This document shows positions 17,326 to 26,877 of a stretch of DNA of 64,000 nt, piece by piece (position 1 is the first letter of the stretch; every line of letters starts with the position of its first letter). Made by a program: the position numbers and the translations under genes. The stretch comes from Pseudomonas fluorescens (GTDB lineage: Bacteria; Pseudomonadota; Gammaproteobacteria; Pseudomonadales; Pseudomonadaceae): positions 62,001 through 126,000 of the forward strand of contig NZ_MSDF01000054.1 of NCBI RefSeq assembly GCF_002022275.1. The letters are read 5' to 3'. Below the pieces are notes generated by a model. That model saw only the letters and a program-made list of their open reading frames with translations. It was not told the origin of the DNA and did no database searches.

Positions 17326-20300
17326 ATCGGCCAGGCAAACGCCATGGGCACAATCGGACCGTGCCGATATTCCAGTTGCTTCTCGCCCAGACGCAGGGTG
17401 GCGCGGCTGACCGACTGATCCAGGCTATAAGGCGCCAAGGTGAATCGCACAGACAACTCGTCTTGCTCCTCGGTGAAAAAACTTCGCCGGATGGTTTGAG
17501 CTTTCGTCAACTGATCCAACAGCGAACGGTTGATAGCCAGGCTATTGCCATCCAGACCACGCAGTTTGTAGCGGCTGCCATCGACGCCGACAAATGGCCG
17601 CAAATAGCCTTCAACAAAACGAGCCAGGACCCCTTGGGGCTTGAAGAACTCCTGAAAGTCGTTGAGGGCGACATCACTGGTTCCATGGGCGTTGAAGGGG
17701 TAGCGCTGGCGAATCGCCTTGGCGTAAACGCCATACACCTCACTCTGATAGCGCCCGTTGACATGCGTATACGCCCCCTCTAACAGGTGGCGCCAACTGT
17801 CATCAGCCAACCCTTCAAACCAGCCGGCGAGCGGCAGCGGTAAACGTGCGGCGGCATCACGCAGGTTGCCCAGTACATCCTGCTGCCCCTCCATCCGCCG
17901 TTTTACCCGTTGAAACGCCGCCTGCTCCGGCGAGCTCTCCCGATTCAGCGCCGTCAATTGCAGGTGCAACTCGTCCAGCAGGCGCAATGCCTGGGTCAAT
18001 TCCACCCCGGGGTTTTGCTGCTCATCGAGCAACTGATGCAGGGGCTCGAAACGCCGTTGCAGCGCACGACGCGCGGAATCCGGAAACGCTGCCGCTTGCA
18101 CCTCGACCGCCGCCGACTGCACCAACGCGCCCAGCTGAGACGCTTTTTCAGATGGCTCATGCGCCGGTAGCAGACGGGTGTTATCACGAATCAGCAGCAG
18201 TAATTGCATCAACGGCGAGCGGGCAGATGTCAGGTTCGCGAGCTGTTCGGCATCCTGCCTGAGGGTGTCGGTTGGCTGCAGGCTGATCCGGCCGAGTGCG
18301 GCACTCCAAGTATCGGCATACTCACTGAAATAGCGCTGTTGCAGCTCAGTCATCAGGCGGTGCAAATCCATCACGCTCAAGTCGCTTCCTTCGCCCATTA
18401 CCCAGTTGTCCTGCGCGATCGCATTCACCAACCTGGGGCCTTGAGCTTCGAAATACTGCCAGTACCGTTTGGTGTAGAACCCCGGAACAGGTGGGTCAAT
18501 CCCGGCGAAGACCTCGCCCTGCGCAAGCCGCAGTGGCTCAAGATTGCGTGATTGTTCGCGCAGCACCCGGTAAACCCCGTCGGCCAGTGACTCGCCTCGC
18601 AGCTCCTCCCGCGCCTTCGCCACCAACGCCTCATCAAGGGGTGCCACGAACGGTTGTTTGAGCAATCGCGCCAAATGTTCATTCAGACGTTTCTGCGCGG
18701 GCGCATCCCCCGCAAAACGTGCCGACCAGACAGTAGCCATATGCTGCGCCAGCCACCCGTTATCGCGACGCTCACGCAGATTGAGCATCAAGTAGGCACG
18801 CAGGTTATCCAGCAGGTGTTGACGCTCCCCAAGACTTGCGCGCACCTGGTCTTCGAGCTCGGCAGTGACCCGGCTCAGCAACGGCTGTTGCAGGGCGTGC
18901 TCATAGGCTCGGGACAGGACCGGGCGACTCGTTTCGCCCTGATACAGTCCGCCGCGCTCTGTAAAACTGACCTGTTGCGCCGGAGGAAATATCTGTGTCG
19001 CCGCCAGGCGCGCATCGAGCAAGGCCAGGAACGCCAAGGTCTGGTCAGCCCCCTCTGGCGCAGGTGACGGCTGGCTGACCAGCGCAGCCAATTGCGCCAA
19101 ACGTTGCTCATTGACCGAATAACTGTGTGCCCATAGCCAGCCTGCCCCACCGACAATCAACGCTGCAGCCGCCACACGTAAACCCTGATGCCGACGGATG
19201 CGCTGCTGCTCCTGCGTTTGCAACCCGGCAAGATCAGCTTCTGCAAAGATGACCTGATTGAACAGCCCCTGGACAAAGTGACTGCGCCTGTCATCGGCAC
19301 AGGTCAGGTAGAACCCGCGCAAACCATTGATGCGCTGATAACGGTGCGCGGAAAAAGCCGACTCGGCGAACAGGCACAAGCGCTCGCCGATTTGCGCCGC
19401 CTGTTGCGGAAAATCGAGCATCTGGCCACGTCGCTCGACATTGCGCTCCTGATGCAACCGCGTAATCAATTGCGCGCCAAGGCGCTGCAATAGCGTTTCG
19501 AAGGCTTGCCGTACCTGCGCGATATCAACGCTCGTCTCGCCGGCGTCAAAGCGTTGGCCCAACACGCTGTCATCGTCTTCCATCACAGCGGCATCGAAAA
19601 ACTCACTAAACCCCGGCACCCTGTCGGCCTGGGTCAACACCAGATACACAGGAACATCCGCGCGCAATACCTGCCGGATCTCTTGCAGACGCGAATGCAC
19701 CTGCCCCGCACGGTGTTGCAGGTCATGTTCGTTGTCGTTTAACAGCGTCTGCACCGACAACGTCAGCACCACGCCATTGAGCGGACGCGCTCGACGCCGC
19801 AGCCTCAGCAGGTTCAACAGCGTTGACCAGCCCACGCCGTCTACCGCAGGGTCCGGTTGCGTCAGGTAGCGCCCTGGCGTATCGATGAGTACACCCCCAT
19901 CGGCGAAGTAAAACTCACAGTGAGCAGTGTCAGCCCCGGGCATCGCTTCAACTCGATCGAGCGGCGATTGCAAGCCGGCCGCCGCCAGCAGACGCGTCTT
20001 GCCACTGCCCTGTTCGCCGATCAACACGTACCAGGGCAGGTCGTTACGCCAACGCGCATTATGCGGCGCGTACCGTGGGCAGGTTTTCAATCGCTGAAGC
20101 GCTTCCTTGAAACGACCGCGCACGTGCCTCTGCTCGTCCGCTGCCCTCGCCGGTTGTTGATGATGTGCCTCGCCTTCAGGTGTGTTAAGCCCGACCGCAC
20201 GGCGCGCGCCGACGACCACCATCGCCAGCCCCCACAGCAGAAACAGCACGCTGATAGTGACCAAGCGAGCCGTTGTGCCTTGCCAGAACCGAACGTCATC

Positions 20301-20417
20301 CACGGCCAGCAGCGGCCCGAGCCACCACACCAGCCCCGCGCTGGCCAGCACCCACAACAAGCTCCAGACCCATATCGTGCCCAGCACAGTGCCCGCCTTC
20401 TTGAAGAGTGCGTTCAT
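17259..20417 (-). CDS. tssM: T6SS inner-membrane complex protein TssM/IcmF, 3' end lost
   Basis: The 1052-codon frame has two N-terminal transmembrane helices (about 10-35 and 50-70), a Walker A GEQGSGKT (134-141), a third helix (VAAAALIVGGAGWLWA) and a long periplasmic region. True TssM sequence runs to about EYRHGPIVPMAFAWP. The last ~20 residues (SCPGIIRCCASSWMRAI) are stp1 DNA read out of frame. TssM would normally continue through a C-terminal beta domain that contacts TssJ, so part of that domain is missing. GGGAGCAATAA precedes the start. It is the last intact-looking gene of the minus-strand T6SS run. Confidence 0.88.
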   Translation of the reverse strand: MNALFKKAGTVLGTIWVWSLLWVLASAGLVWWLGPLLAVDDVRFWQGTTARLVTISVLFLLWGLAMVVVGARRAVGLNTPEGEAHHQQPARAADEQRHVRGRFKEALQRLKTCPRYAPHNARWRNDLPWYVLIGEQGSGKTRLLAAAGLQSPLDRVEAMPGADTAHCEFYFADGGVLIDTPGRYLTQPDPAVDGVGWSTLLNLLRLRRRARPLNGVVLTLSVQTLLNDNEHDLQHRAGQVHSRLQEIRQVLRADVPVYLVLTQADRVPGFSEFFDAAVMEDDDSVLGQRFDAGETSVDIAQVRQAFETLLQRLGAQLITRLHQERNVERRGQMLDFPQQAAQIGERLCLFAESAFSAHRYQRINGLRGFYLTCADDRRSHFVQGLFNQVIFAEADLAGLQTQEQQRIRRHQGLRVAAAALIVGGAGWLWAHSYSVNEQRLAQLAALVSQPSPAPEGADQTLAFLALLDARLAATQIFPPAQQVSFTERGGLYQGETSRPVLSRAYEHALQQPLLSRVTAELEDQVRASLGERQHLLDNLRAYLMLNLRERRDNGWLAQHMATVWSARFAGDAPAQKRLNEHLARLLKQPFVAPLDEALVAKAREELRGESLADGVYRVLREQSRNLEPLRLAQGEVFAGIDPPVPGFYTKRYWQYFEAQGPRLVNAIAQDNWVMGEGSDLSVMDLHRLMTELQQRYFSEYADTWSAALGRISLQPTDTLRQDAEQLANLTSARSPLMQLLLLIRDNTRLLPAHEPSEKASQLGALVQSAAVEVQAAAFPDSARRALQRRFEPLHQLLDEQQNPGVELTQALRLLDELHLQLTALNRESSPEQAAFQRVKRRMEGQQDVLGNLRDAAARLPLPLAGWFEGLADDSWRHLLEGAYTHVNGRYQSEVYGVYAKAIRQRYPFNAHGTSDVALNDFQEFFKPQGVLARFVEGYLRPFVGVDGSRYKLRGLDGNSLAINRSLLDQLTKAQTIRRSFFTEEQDELSVRFTLAPYSLDQSVSRATLRLGEKQLEYRHGPIVPMAFAWPMEADTSCPGIIRCCASSWMRAI

Positions 20418-20433
20418 TTATTGCTCCCAGCGT

Positions 20434-21285
20434 TTACAAGGGCGTCTGAGTCAGTTCCGACGCCGAAAATTGAAGGGGTTGCAGCGCATTCGCACGTTGC
20501 TCGCCCAGCTTCCAGGCAAACCCTGCGTACATCACCAGCACGCAAGTCAGTGCAAACACCGCGACCCAGGTGGCCGAGATGAAACGAAATCGCTTGCGAC
20601 GCGCCCTAGCCGGCGGTGCAGCATCCAAGGGTGGATCTCCCCGTACCTGCCGGATCTGCCGGTGCAACCCATCACGAACGGCTTCAAGCTGCGACACACC
20701 TCGATCCATAACCCGGTATTGGCCTTCAAATCCAATGGCCAGGCACAGGTAGATCAGCTCCAGCATCACCAGATGCTTGACCGGGTCGCGGGAGAGTCGC
20801 TCCAACAGCTGGAAAACCTTCTCTCCGCCGAACGTTTCATTGTGAAAACGGCTCAGCAGGCTCATCTTCGACCAATCGCTGCGATTGCCCCACTCCGTCG
20901 TCAGTACCGCCTCATCAATGACGCTGCACATCACATAGCGCGCACAGATCACTTGGCTGCTCTCAACCCCTGACTGTAGGGCCCTGGCCTCAAACTGAGT
21001 GATGGCCGATGACAGCCGGGCGTTGACCGTGCTGATGCTTTCACGGCCTGAACTCCCTCTGAGCTGAACCACCTGGGACAACAACGTCCATGCCGCGACG
21101 ACCAGGGGATTGGGGCCCATCTTGAAGCGATGTTCCTCTTGGGCACGGGCGGCATAGATCATCCGATCCTCAAGTTGCTCAAAGCGTGGCGGCGACGGGA
21201 AATCCGTGATCGGCGACTGCGTCGGCCCCCGCCCCTCGTGATCAAGCAAAACAGTTTTTTCGTCCAGCGGATATTCACTGTCCAT
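20434..21285 (-). CDS. tssL: T6SS inner-membrane protein TssL/DotU
   Basis: The 283-residue product is a cytoplasmic helical DotU domain followed by one C-terminal transmembrane helix (FISATWVAVFALTCVLVMYAG) and a short periplasmic tail. There is no OmpA-type peptidoglycan domain. Family features include NPLVVAAWTLLSQV near residue 60 and YLCLAIGFEGQYRV near 195. TssL forms the membrane complex with TssM and TssJ and binds TssK. It lies 16 nt upstream of tssM and 5 nt downstream of tssK. Confidence 0.92.
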   Translation of the reverse strand: MDSEYPLDEKTVLLDHEGRGPTQSPITDFPSPPRFEQLEDRMIYAARAQEEHRFKMGPNPLVVAAWTLLSQVVQLRGSSGRESISTVNARLSSAITQFEARALQSGVESSQVICARYVMCSVIDEAVLTTEWGNRSDWSKMSLLSRFHNETFGGEKVFQLLERLSRDPVKHLVMLELIYLCLAIGFEGQYRVMDRGVSQLEAVRDGLHRQIRQVRGDPPLDAAPPARARRKRFRFISATWVAVFALTCVLVMYAGFAWKLGEQRANALQPLQFSASELTQTPL

Positions 21286-21290
21286 CGTGT

Positions 21291-22619
21291 TCAGTTCCTG
21301 ATAGCCCAGAAGTTGAGTTCAAGTGCTGCAAATTCACCGCTGACGTGAAAGGCAAAACCACCCGACTGCTCCAACTGCGTGATGTCTCGGGCAGTCAGGT
21401 CAAGCATGAAATACGTTTTTCCGGCGTGAAACGGGATCTGTCGCGGCGCCACAGGCAGTGGCTTGAGCTTGATACCCGCCAGATGCAGGTTGACCAGTTC
21501 GCGTATTCGCTCTACAGACCCGACCTTCAAATGTGTCGGCAGTCGATGGCGCAGTTCTTCCGAATCACACTGTGCAGCGGCCGCCAGAATGAAGGTGGCG
21601 GTACCCAGCAACTTCAAGTCACTCACCGGGCATACCAGCACGCCATATTGGCGTTGCTGCAGTGTCAGCTCGAGGGCGTGTTGCTCCAGCACCATCGACA
21701 GCACTGCACGAACGCCAGCCATCAACCCGCGAAAGCTTTCGCCCTGGTCGCCATGGCTGTAATGCACCTCCACTTGCGCCCGCCGGCTGTCGCTGGCAAA
21801 GGTTGATAACTCACCCAGTATCCCGAGCAATGCTTGAAACAACGCTTGCGGGCGAACCTGTGCCTGGCTCAAGTAGTGGCGCAATTCCAGTTCGGTGCGG
21901 TTGATCAGTTGCAGCATCAGCAAGTCGCCGATTTCCGAACTGGCCGCCGCCCCTTCTCCACGAACACGCGCAGCAATCGCATCGCCTCGACTGGCCAACA
22001 GGCTGATGACCTCCTTGAGACACGACGAAACGTACCCGCTGCCCTGAAGAAAGATGAACGTTGGCACGTAATCCATATCCAGGTTCACGCCGCCCTCTTC
22101 GGTCGAGTCCACCACCTGCGCTACCTTGAGTTTGACGAAGTGCTGGTCGCTGTGATGCTCTCCCAACAGCAGGCGCAGATCAGGTCGGCCGCAACTGATA
22201 TGGCAGCGGGAGTCGATGCCGGCGTTCGAGTCTCCTACCTCGATGTCACAAGCCAGGTAACGCGCCTGGACATCCGGTTGGTCCTGGCGGCGAACCTCAA
22301 TCTGATTACCGGTCGCCAACGGCAACGCCAGATAAATCGCCTGCTGCCCTGAATTGGCGGGCACTTGCAGGACCAGGGGTTCCATGGACCCGCCCAGTTC
22401 GAACAGGCTGCCATCCGGCAAAACACCGCTGGCCCTGTTGACCACGACCTTGCCGAACTTGAGGTTTTGCAAGTCGAGTTCCAGCGTCAGAAACCCCCAT
22501 GCATCAGCACCCAGCAAGCGCGTTCGATTGAGTTGTTGATGGTAGTAACGGTCGTTGTGCTGCAAATGCTGGGGCCTTAGCAACATGCCCTCCTGCCAGA
22601 TGACCTTGTGAACGTGCAT
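21291..22619 (-). CDS. tssK: T6SS baseplate protein TssK
   Basis: The 442-residue protein opens with the TssK signature HKVIWQEGMLLRPQHLQ, followed by a YYHQQLNRTR stretch. It ends in the receptor-like domain with FMLDLTARDITQLEQSG. TssK trimers connect the baseplate to the TssJLM complex. The start is the ATG at 22617-22619, one nucleotide after the tssJ stop; a longer in-frame reading overlaps tssJ and is unlikely. All visible motifs are intact although its usual partners TssE, TssF and TssG are not encoded here. Confidence 0.93.
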   Translation of the reverse strand: MHVHKVIWQEGMLLRPQHLQHNDRYYHQQLNRTRLLGADAWGFLTLELDLQNLKFGKVVVNRASGVLPDGSLFELGGSMEPLVLQVPANSGQQAIYLALPLATGNQIEVRRQDQPDVQARYLACDIEVGDSNAGIDSRCHISCGRPDLRLLLGEHHSDQHFVKLKVAQVVDSTEEGGVNLDMDYVPTFIFLQGSGYVSSCLKEVISLLASRGDAIAARVRGEGAAASSEIGDLLMLQLINRTELELRHYLSQAQVRPQALFQALLGILGELSTFASDSRRAQVEVHYSHGDQGESFRGLMAGVRAVLSMVLEQHALELTLQQRQYGVLVCPVSDLKLLGTATFILAAAAQCDSEELRHRLPTHLKVGSVERIRELVNLHLAGIKLKPLPVAPRQIPFHAGKTYFMLDLTARDITQLEQSGGFAFHVSGEFAALELNFWAIRN

Positions 22620-22620
22620 A

Positions 22621-23106
22621 TCACTCAGCCTCCATGACAGACGTGGGCGAAGCGTCACGAATACCCGTCTCGTCCAACATCAGCTCGGTGCGGGTCAACT
22701 GCCGGGATTCGACAGGAACGACCCATCGCCATTGAACGTTGGGGAGGTCTCGATAGGCGGCCAGCACCCCCACAAAACGCGTGTCAGGTCGCAGCCTGAG
22801 TTTGAGCGCTAATTGTTCGCCCGGACGCAGTTCAAGCTCTTCACTGCTCAACCAATCCTTGGGCAACGTTTGCTCCGCATGGGTGTACAGGCTGAAGAAA
22901 TCAGCATTGTCAAAGGCCGCGGCATGTCGCAACTCCAACAAACGCACCACCACGGGAGAGGGGCGACCATGAAGGTCCGGGTTTACCTGCTCGCTGGCAC
23001 TCAACACCACGTCCCATTTGGTCAATGTGGAGAAAGGCGAGAGATGACTGCAACCGCTCAACAGGCCGAGCGACAGCAACATGAGGGCAAGGGTGGTTCG
23101 ATACAT
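22621..23106 (-). CDS. tssJ: T6SS outer-membrane lipoprotein TssJ
   Basis: The 161-residue lipoprotein has signal MYRTTLALMLLSLGLLSGC, with the lipobox cysteine at the end of LLSGC. A small beta-sandwich typical of TssJ follows. It anchors the TssM periplasmic domain to the outer membrane. Three closely spaced ATGs overlap the fha stop. I chose the third because AGGA lies about eight nucleotides before it; the first would add three residues. Coupled translation with fha is clear. Confidence 0.88.
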   Translation of the reverse strand: MYRTTLALMLLSLGLLSGCSHLSPFSTLTKWDVVLSASEQVNPDLHGRPSPVVVRLLELRHAAAFDNADFFSLYTHAEQTLPKDWLSSEELELRPGEQLALKLRLRPDTRFVGVLAAYRDLPNVQWRWVVPVESRQLTRTELMLDETGIRDASPTSVMEAE

Positions 23107-23111
23107 AAACA

Positions 23112-24299
23112 TCATCCTGAAAAGTCGGCGTGCAGCGTTGAAATCAAACGAACCTGTTCCTCGTACGCCTTGGCGAAGTCTCCACCGCGCAAGGGATCGT
23201 TACAGGCACTGTCCGCGATGACGCGTCGGTAATGTCGTTGATAAGCCCGCCAGTGCCCGCCGCCGGTTGAAAACCATGGCTTCTTCTCCTGATAGTGAAA
23301 ACACGTCAGCAGATGGTCAGGCGCAAAGGCCGTTCGTGTGGTGCGCACGCTACTGCGACACGCTGCCAGCAATGCCACCTGATGGGCTTGCAAGTCGCGC
23401 TGAACCTGCCTCACAGCCTGCTCGGCTGACAGCTGGCCCAGGCGATCCACCCCGAGCATCGCCGCTAATGCTGCATCGGTACCGGGACAATCTTTCAACG
23501 GGTTAAGGCTGTTGAGTCGGGCGTCGAAGAGCGGCAGATTGAGCTCCGTCTTTAGCTCTTCGCAGGTCCGCATGCTTTGTTGCAATCCCTCGACACCGAG
23601 GCGAAGCAGGCGCGCGACCTTGATTGCCAGCGCCTCTCTAGCGGATGAATCGCAGGCTTGCAGAGGGATACCCAGGGCAGCTGCAAATTGCGTCCAAAAG
23701 ACCGCATCGACCGGCGACGTGGCAGCACAATCCCGCGAAGGGGCGTCCTGAACAGGTTCAGCCCTGCGAGGTAACACCGCGTGTTCTCTGTCGACTGCAC
23801 GGTGGTCCAGGCAATGCTCGTGCTCAACGGCGGGTTCGCTTAAGGCGTCTAACTCCCGCGAAGCCATTTGGTGCCGCCGTTCACTGTCCATTAATTGAAT
23901 GGGGTCCAACGCCAGAAACGCATCATCGGGTATCGAGTCATTCGCCCTGTAACCGTGCGCGGCATCAGGCCGCGCCAGCCCAACCAGGTGAGCGCGTATC
24001 ACCAATGAACCCAACCGAAACTCGTCACCATCATCGATTAAACGCGCCTGCCCTTTACGCAGACGCTCGGCGCTGCCCACAACGCTGATACCGTTACTGC
24101 TGATATCCGTCAAAAAGTACTGCCCCTCACGGAAAGCGATCAGTCCATGGTGACTGGAGAGCAAGCGACTGCCGTCAGGAATGACCCAATCGCATCCTGC
24201 GCCACGACCAATCACCCCGCCTGCACGCTCAAACGTTTTACCGACCGATGTCAGGGAGCCCTCGTCCTCGGCGCCGCATACCTCAAGCTCAAGCTTCAT
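23112..24299 (-). CDS. fha: T6SS FHA-domain protein (Fha/TagH)
   Basis: The 395-residue product has an N-terminal forkhead-associated domain (about 25-95) with the phosphothreonine-binding residues GR (31-32), the serine/histidine of LLSSHHG (46-52) and SSNG (67-70). The C-terminal part (about 215-390) is the T6SS-specific TagH/Fha domain, with GVEGLQQSMRTCEELK and FAKAYEEQVR. In HSI-II systems Fha2 is phosphorylated by Stk1 and dephosphorylated by Stp1 to license assembly. AGAGGGGGACAGAGC sets the start at 24297-24299. Confidence 0.88.
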   Translation of the reverse strand: MKLELEVCGAEDEGSLTSVGKTFERAGGVIGRGAGCDWVIPDGSRLLSSHHGLIAFREGQYFLTDISSNGISVVGSAERLRKGQARLIDDGDEFRLGSLVIRAHLVGLARPDAAHGYRANDSIPDDAFLALDPIQLMDSERRHQMASRELDALSEPAVEHEHCLDHRAVDREHAVLPRRAEPVQDAPSRDCAATSPVDAVFWTQFAAALGIPLQACDSSAREALAIKVARLLRLGVEGLQQSMRTCEELKTELNLPLFDARLNSLNPLKDCPGTDAALAAMLGVDRLGQLSAEQAVRQVQRDLQAHQVALLAACRSSVRTTRTAFAPDHLLTCFHYQEKKPWFSTGGGHWRAYQRHYRRVIADSACNDPLRGGDFAKAYEEQVRLISTLHADFSG

Positions 24300-24312
24300 G
24301 CTCTGTCCCCCT

Positions 24313-24444
24313 CTACTGGCCACGCGTGATCGGCCGCGACTCACCCAGTGGGCGGTAGTCAGCATCATCAAAGACATAGTTGGCGCTGCAACCACCCAAT
24401 AAACACAACACAAGCAAAACGGCTTGCCACGGACGGTCAGGCAT
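24313..24444 (-). CDS. 43-residue T6SS-locus lipoprotein
   Basis: A very short gene lies between sfa and fha. The product is MPDRPWQAVLLVLCLLGGC with a lipobox (LGGC), then 24 residues including ANYVFDDADYRPLGE. AAGGAGAACCCCG precedes the ATG at 24442-24444, and the stop lies 13 nt before the fha start. The mature lipopeptide is only about 25 residues. Aspartate does not follow the lipid cysteine, so outer-membrane sorting is likely. I do not know its function. Confidence 0.72.
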   Translation of the reverse strand: MPDRPWQAVLLVLCLLGGCSANYVFDDADYRPLGESRPITRGQ

Positions 24445-24523
24445 CGGGGTTCTCCTTTCGGTAATGTGGCTGCCCGAAAAATCGGAAGCAGACAGCGGTA
24501 ATGGCAACATGCAAGGCCCGCAT

Positions 24524-26050
24524 TCAGCGCTCGCCCTTGGCGTCGTCAAACGGGATCTTCAAACGCGCCAGACGGTAGAGCAGCGTGCGTCGTGCCACTC
24601 CCAGCTCACGCGCAGTACGGGTTCGATTACCGCGGTTCTTGTGCAAGCAATCAATCAGGAACACTCGCTCGACCCGTTCCAGGCGCTGGCGCAACGTGAT
24701 ATCAACCACAGCAGCGACGGGCATTGGCAGTGACAGGTGCACCGGCAGAATCACGTCTTCGTCACACATCAGCACCGCCCGCTCCACCAGGCATTTGAGT
24801 TCACGCACGTTGCCGGGAAAGGCATGGCTCGACAGTTGGTCAAGCGCACCGTGGGACCAGTCAATCGGCGGCCTGCCAAGTGACTCACAGGCCTTTTGCG
24901 CAAAATGCCGAGCGAGTTGCAGAACGTCGCCGTCACGCTCACGCAAAGCCGGTAGCTCGATAGGAAATTGAGCGAGTCGGTAATAAAGGTCTTCGCGAAA
25001 ACTACCCTGCGCCACCATCGCACCCAGGTCGCGGTGAGTGGCGGCGATAATGCGCACGTCCACCTTATGCGCGGCACTCGCACCTAACGGACGCACTTCG
25101 CCTTCCTGCAGCACCCGTAGTAACTTGGCTTGCAACGACAACGGCATATCGCCGATCTCATCCAGCAGCAACGTCCCGCCATGCGCGGCATCGAACAGCC
25201 CCGCATAGTTGCGTTCAGCGCCGGTAAACGCGCCTTTGCGGTAGCCGAACAGCTCGCTCTCAAGCAGACCTTCCGGAAACGCTGCACAGTTCTGCACGAC
25301 AAATGCCTGACTTTTGCGTGGCCCCGCCGCATGAATGGCCCTGGCCACGACTTCCTTGCCAGTACCTGTTTCGCCGCGTAACAGCACGGTGTACGGGGTA
25401 TGCAAAACCTTGCCGATCAAGTGACACGTCTGCTCCATTGCAGCACTGCTGCCGATCAAGCCATAAGCCACAGTCTTCTTCTCGCCGCGCTGCGACGTGG
25501 TATCACCCGAGCCGCGCTGCAGACGCCGTAACAACAACAGTTGGTTCAACGCAAAACTGCCCAGATGGCCCAATGAGGTTGCATAGCCCTGCAACGACAT
25601 CGGTCGGCCACTGGCACACAGAAGAACACCCGTAATCACCTTGAGACGGTTAAACAACGGCACACTCACTAACGAGCGCCAAGGCGTCCCGCATGTGGGC
25701 AGAAAACCGGTGTCATAAGGGCTGCGTGGCAAGTCCTCGAGACTCAGGGAGTGGCGTTGCGTCAATACGTATTGCAGCAATTGCGGGGTTGGCAACGCCT
25801 GGCCTGACACTTCACCAATCGGTGCCAACGCCTCTTGCAGGTGCTGGGCGACAAGGCAAAGCTCACCCGTCACCTCATCAAACAGGTACAACTGGCTGAG
25901 CTCACACCGGGTCAGTTGTGCCGCACCCGCAACACACAGTTCGGACAAGGTCGTCGCATCACATTCAAGGCTCAAGCGCGTGAAGCAATTGAGCAATGCA
26001 TCGGCGTAAACCAGCGGTTCAGGCAAATGGCCAAACAATTGATCGGTCAT
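24524..26050 (-). CDS. sfa: sigma-54-dependent activator of T6SS (Sfa type)
   Basis: The 508-residue enhancer-binding protein has an N-terminal GAF-like region (about 30-180), an AAA+ domain with Walker A GETGTGKE, the sigma-54-contacting loop GAFTGA and Walker B LLLDEIGD, and a Fis-type helix-turn-helix (GNRTRTARELGVARRT). Position after clpV and before fha matches sfa2 of the P. aeruginosa HSI-II cluster. The ATG overlaps the clpV stop (TAATG). It is intact, and the nearby hcp gene has a sigma-54 promoter, so it may still drive hcp. Confidence 0.9.
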   Translation of the reverse strand: MTDQLFGHLPEPLVYADALLNCFTRLSLECDATTLSELCVAGAAQLTRCELSQLYLFDEVTGELCLVAQHLQEALAPIGEVSGQALPTPQLLQYVLTQRHSLSLEDLPRSPYDTGFLPTCGTPWRSLVSVPLFNRLKVITGVLLCASGRPMSLQGYATSLGHLGSFALNQLLLLRRLQRGSGDTTSQRGEKKTVAYGLIGSSAAMEQTCHLIGKVLHTPYTVLLRGETGTGKEVVARAIHAAGPRKSQAFVVQNCAAFPEGLLESELFGYRKGAFTGAERNYAGLFDAAHGGTLLLDEIGDMPLSLQAKLLRVLQEGEVRPLGASAAHKVDVRIIAATHRDLGAMVAQGSFREDLYYRLAQFPIELPALRERDGDVLQLARHFAQKACESLGRPPIDWSHGALDQLSSHAFPGNVRELKCLVERAVLMCDEDVILPVHLSLPMPVAAVVDITLRQRLERVERVFLIDCLHKNRGNRTRTARELGVARRTLLYRLARLKIPFDDAKGER

Positions 26051-26877
26051 TAGCTGAACCCGCAGATCGGTTGGTCATTGCCATCCAGACTTGCCTGGAC
26101 CCGCGACAGTGACTCGCCCGCCGCCATCGCGTCGAGAAGGCGGTCCACCATCTGTGGCAACAAATGCCGCTCGATCCACTGATCGATATACCTCGCCCCG
26201 CTGTCACTGTGTGCGCAACGCTCGGCCATGTGCGCAACCAGTTCAGACGAGTAAGTGAACGCCAGTTTTCTCAGGCGTAGCCGGGCACCCAGGTTTTCCA
26301 GCTTGAGCGCCGTCACGTCGTGCAGCACTGGCCCCGCAATCGGGTAATAAGGCACTACACGCATGCGGGCCAACAATGCAGGTTTGAAATGAGCGCGCAG
26401 CTCAGGGTGAATGGCGTCTTGCAGCACCTGGGCCGCAGGTCTCAAGCCATCTGAACACAGCCCGTTGATGCAATCGCTGCCCAGGTTGGAAGTCATCAGG
26501 AGCAGCGTGTTGCGAAAGTCAATCTCACGACCTTCGCCATCATTCGCGCGCCCCTTGTCGAAGATTTGGTAAAACAGGTTCAACACCTCCGGATCGGCTT
26601 TCTCCACCTCATCAAGCAGCACCACTGAATAGGGGCGCTGACGCACGGCTTCCGTCAGAATTCCGCCCTCGCCATAACCGACGTAACCCGGCGGAGCGCC
26701 GATCAATCGCGACAGGGCATGTTTTTCCTGGTACTCCGACATGTTGATCGTGGTGATAAACCGCTCACCGCCATACAAAAGCTCCGCCAGGGCCAGGGCT
26801 GTTTCTGTTTTACCTACCCCACTGGGGCCCACCAGCAGAAACACGCCCACCGGTGCGTCGGCCTTATTGAGGCCGGC
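26050..26877 (-). pseudogene. clpV: clpV remnant, C-terminal AAA+ module only
   Basis: About 275 codons survive, starting AGLNKADAPVGVFLLVG. They contain the second-domain Walker A GPSGVGKT, pore loop YVGYGEGG, Walker B VVLLDEVEKAD and the end of the protein. Full ClpV is about 850-900 residues, so the N-domain and first ATPase ring are gone. Upstream, in another frame, is the 5' end of tssA. No start codon with a ribosome site is evident apart from GTG at 26850. The fragment could not disassemble sheaths. Confidence 0.88.
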
